Positions 13,962 to 16,045 of a stretch of DNA of 16,045 bases are shown piece by piece (position 1 is the first letter of the stretch; the number at the start of each line of letters is the position of its first letter). Position numbers and translations under genes: made by a program. Under the pieces are notes generated by a model that searched no databases, was not told the DNA's origin, and saw only the letters and a list, made by a program, of their open reading frames with translations. The DNA is taken from positions 1-16,045 of the forward strand of contig JAGXHP010000047.1 of the NCBI GenBank assembly GCA_024636135.1, written 5' to 3'. Source of the stretch: Chloroflexota bacterium (GTDB lineage Bacteria; Chloroflexota; Limnocylindria; QHBO01).

Positions 13962-15305
13962 TCAGGCCGCCGGGATGACCTCGACCGGCCCGAGATCGGC
14001 CTTCTCGAGGTCGCCGCGCAGCTGCTCCGCGTCCCCGGTCAGCAGGATGAGCGCCTCCTCGGGGCGAACGAGCTCCTGCGCGACCCGATGGACGTCCTCG
14101 ACGGTGACGCTCTCGAGCGAGGTTCGGTACGTGTGCCACCAGTCGTTCGGCAGGTCGTAGACGGCCAGCGGCTCGATCGCCGACGCGATCCCGCCCGTCG
14201 TCTCGAAGCGGAGCGGGAACACGCCCACGAGATAGTCGCGCACCCCGCGCAGCTCGTCCTCGGATGGCGGCTCCTGGCGGATGCGCTCGAGCTGACCGAG
14301 CAGCTCGCGGATGGCATCGACCGTCACCTCGCTCTGGACCGCGGCCGTCGCCGTGAACGGGCCGACGGCACGTCGCGGGTCGTACGCGCAGCGCGCGCCG
14401 TAGGTGTAGCCGAGCTCCTCGCGCAGCCGCAGGTTGAGCCGGCTGCCGAACACCCCGCCCAGCAGCGCCGCCATGACGAGGGCCGGGAAGTAGCGCGCGT
14501 CGTGCCGGTCGATGCCGAGGTGCCCGACCCGCAGCTCGCTCTGCACCGAGCCCGGGCGGTCGACCACGACGACGCGTCGGCCGCCGCGCTGCTCCGGCTG
14601 GAAGCTGCGGTGACCGGGTGCCGTGCCGCTCCAGTCGGCCAGGTTGCGCTCGACTGAACCCAGCGCCGACGCCGGGTCGATGGCGCCGGCAATGATGATG
14701 TCCGCCACGTTCGGGGCGTAATTCTGCGCGTGAAAGTCCCGCACATGCTCGACCGCGAGGCCCCCGACGGTCTCCGGGCTGCCCGAGGCCAGGCGTCCGT
14801 ACGGCTGGGCATCGGCGAAGACCTCGCGCAGGAAGCTCTCGTCGGCCAGGCGACCCGGGTCGGACCGCGATTGCAGGATGTCGTTGAGGCGCTCGCTCTT
14901 GATCCGATCAAACTCGCCGGCGTCGAGGCGCGGAGTGCGCAGCATCTCCGCCAGCAGTCCCAACCCGTCCTCGAGCTTGCTGCCGAGGGCCGTGAAGCCC
15001 GCGCGGGCGCTGTCCCACGACGATTCGCTGCCGACCTCGATCCCGAGGCGCTCGGTCGTCTCCGCGAATGCGGCGGCGTCCAGGCGCCGCGTGCCGGTCA
15101 CGAGCAACCTGGCAGTCAGGCTGGCGAGACCGGCCTGCTCCTCGGCCTCGGCCGCGGCGCCCGCATCGGTCAGGAGGTGGATGCTCACCAGCTCGCGGTC
15201 GGGCAGCGGCACGAACCACACCCCCAGGCCATTGTCGAGGCGGTGATGCTCGAAGTCGGGGAAGCGATACGGTCGCGGGGCGGTGGCGGGTGGTCGGCCG
15301 ATCAT
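13962..15305 (-). CDS. M16 family peptidase-like protein, non-catalytic subunit
   Basis: This 447-residue protein has the two-domain M16B fold. It opens with FEHHRLDNGLGVWFVPLPDRELVSI and has the mid-protein NYAPNVADIIIAGAIDP (about 195-211). The second half carries the M16 substrate-site segment LREELGYTYGARCAYDPR (294-311). The zinc motif HxxEH expected about residues 61-65 reads ASLTA, so none of the three motif residues is present. It should be inactive alone and is most likely the substrate-binding partner of the gene immediately upstream, as in heterodimeric M16B proteases. No signal peptide is visible. ATG 15303-15305 overlaps the partner's stop (ATGA). The real substrate is unknown. 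Family assignment is strong; the heterodimer is inferred. Confidence 0.9.
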   Translation of the reverse strand: MIGRPPATAPRPYRFPDFEHHRLDNGLGVWFVPLPDRELVSIHLLTDAGAAAEAEEQAGLASLTARLLVTGTRRLDAAAFAETTERLGIEVGSESSWDSARAGFTALGSKLEDGLGLLAEMLRTPRLDAGEFDRIKSERLNDILQSRSDPGRLADESFLREVFADAQPYGRLASGSPETVGGLAVEHVRDFHAQNYAPNVADIIIAGAIDPASALGSVERNLADWSGTAPGHRSFQPEQRGGRRVVVVDRPGSVQSELRVGHLGIDRHDARYFPALVMAALLGGVFGSRLNLRLREELGYTYGARCAYDPRRAVGPFTATAAVQSEVTVDAIRELLGQLERIRQEPPSEDELRGVRDYLVGVFPLRFETTGGIASAIEPLAVYDLPNDWWHTYRTSLESVTVEDVHRVAQELVRPEEALILLTGDAEQLRGDLEKADLGPVEVIPAA

Positions 15306-16045
15306 GCCGCGGCCGCCTTGGCCGGGACGTAGGTCAGCGTCACCCGGTTGTCCGGGCGCAGCGATGCGCTCATCGTCGCCCGCACCCGGTCCGCATCCAC
15401 CGCCTGCCAGCGGCTGACCTCCTCGTTGATGCGTTCGGGTTGGTCGAAGAGGCAGGTGTACATGCTGAGCCGGTCCGCGCGCTCACTGATCCGCTCGAGC
15501 GCGCCCGCGACGTGGGCCGCGTGGAGGTTGTTGACGCGGTCGAGATCGGCGTCCGTCGGACCGTCGCCGGCCAGTCGATCGATCTCGGTCAGGGTCGCCT
15601 GCTCGAGCGCTTCGGTTGCCACGCCGGGGCGGGCGGTGACCCACGCCGCGAGCATGCTGGCCCCGCCGACGACCGGGAAGGCGAAGACGCTCACGTCCTG
15701 GGCAAGTCGCTGCTCGCGCACGAGGCTTGCGTACAGGCGCGACGCGCGCCCGGCTCCGAGGATGTCGGCGGCAACGTCGAGCGCATCGAAGTCGTCGGTC
15801 CCGAACGGCGGGATCCGATGGGCCAGGTAGATGCGGCTCAGCGGCACGTCGGCGCGCACCATCTCGCGCACCGGCGTGCCGAGGAGCGGATCGACCGTCA
15901 TGTCGGGTGGGGGAGGGAGCGTGGCGTTGGCCGGGATAGGCCCGAAGTGGCGCTGGATCATGGCCAACGCCTCGTCCTCCGCGAAGTCTCCGGCGACCGT
16001 CAGGACGGCATTGTTCGGCGCGTAGTAGGTGGCGAAGAACTCCTG
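15302..16045 (-). CDS. M16 family zinc peptidase, C-terminal part
   Basis: The 5' end lies beyond the window; the minus-strand frame is open to base 16045. The visible 247 residues begin QEFFATYYAPNNAVLTVAGD, the classic segment between the two M16 half-domains (Tyr-Tyr-x-Pro-Asn-Asn...Gly-Asp). Then come IQRHFGPIP and a second-domain core with IYLAHRIPPFGTDDFDALDVA and a Leu-Val-Arg-Glu-Gln-Arg-Leu-Ala segment, the equivalent of the LREELGY region. A TTG at 15965-15967 and an ATG at 15959-15961 occur inside this homology and are not starts. The HxxEH site should lie upstream, outside the window, so catalytic competence cannot be judged. It overlaps the inactive partner by ATGA, which points to co-translation as a heterodimer. 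Confidence 0.88.
   Translation of the reverse strand, partial: QEFFATYYAPNNAVLTVAGDFAEDEALAMIQRHFGPIPANATLPPPPDMTVDPLLGTPVREMVRADVPLSRIYLAHRIPPFGTDDFDALDVAADILGAGRASRLYASLVREQRLAQDVSVFAFPVVGGASMLAAWVTARPGVATEALEQATLTEIDRLAGDGPTDADLDRVNNLHAAHVAGALERISERADRLSMYTCLFDQPERINEEVSRWQAVDADRVRATMSASLRPDNRVTLTYVPAKAAAA

Overview
The window is G+C-rich and tightly packed bacterial DNA with no intergenic gap above about 55 bases. It holds no tRNA, rRNA, insertion sequence, CRISPR array or phage gene that I can recognise. The content (cyanophycin genes, a histidine operon led by a TrpR/YerC-type regulator, a long-form HisG, M16 peptidase pairs, G+C near 70 % by eye) would fit a high-G+C Chloroflexota lineage such as the Limnocylindria. 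That placement is an inference at low confidence.

Left block (1-4241), cyanophycin metabolism. The window opens inside a plus-strand gene whose visible end is a Mur-ligase C-terminal domain resembling the end of cyanophycin synthetase. It converges, 7 bases apart, on a minus-strand pair cphB-cphA (cyanophycinase, then cyanophycin synthetase) joined by an ATGA stop/start overlap. Enzymes that make and break the Asp-Arg storage polymer are therefore co-transcribed and probably translationally coupled.

Middle block (4296-6953), plus strand. A J-domain protein is divergent from cphB across about 54 bases. It is followed by a membrane-anchored PAS-type histidine kinase with no response regulator in the window.

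Right-centre block (6950-13949), histidine operon. A consensus-like promoter overlaps a perfect 18-bp palindrome and drives yerC-hisG-hisDC-hisB-hisH-hisA-hisF-hisIE. Every junction is an overlap of 4 to 13 bases. Together these genes encode the whole route from PRPP and ATP to histidine except histidinol-phosphate phosphatase. The main structural oddity is a continuous 809-residue HisD-HisC fusion. The TrpR-like YerC protein and the palindrome on its own promoter suggest a histidine-responsive autoregulatory switch.

Right end (13962-16045), minus strand. Two M16 peptidase genes are coupled by ATGA. The downstream one has lost the zinc motif HxxEH; the upstream one runs off the window before the place where that motif would lie.

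A recurring theme is TANNNT -10 elements 7 to 9 bases before start codons at three transcription-unit heads (cphB, the J-domain gene, yerC). This suggests leaderless mRNAs, whereas most internal genes carry at least a weak Shine-Dalgarno sequence.
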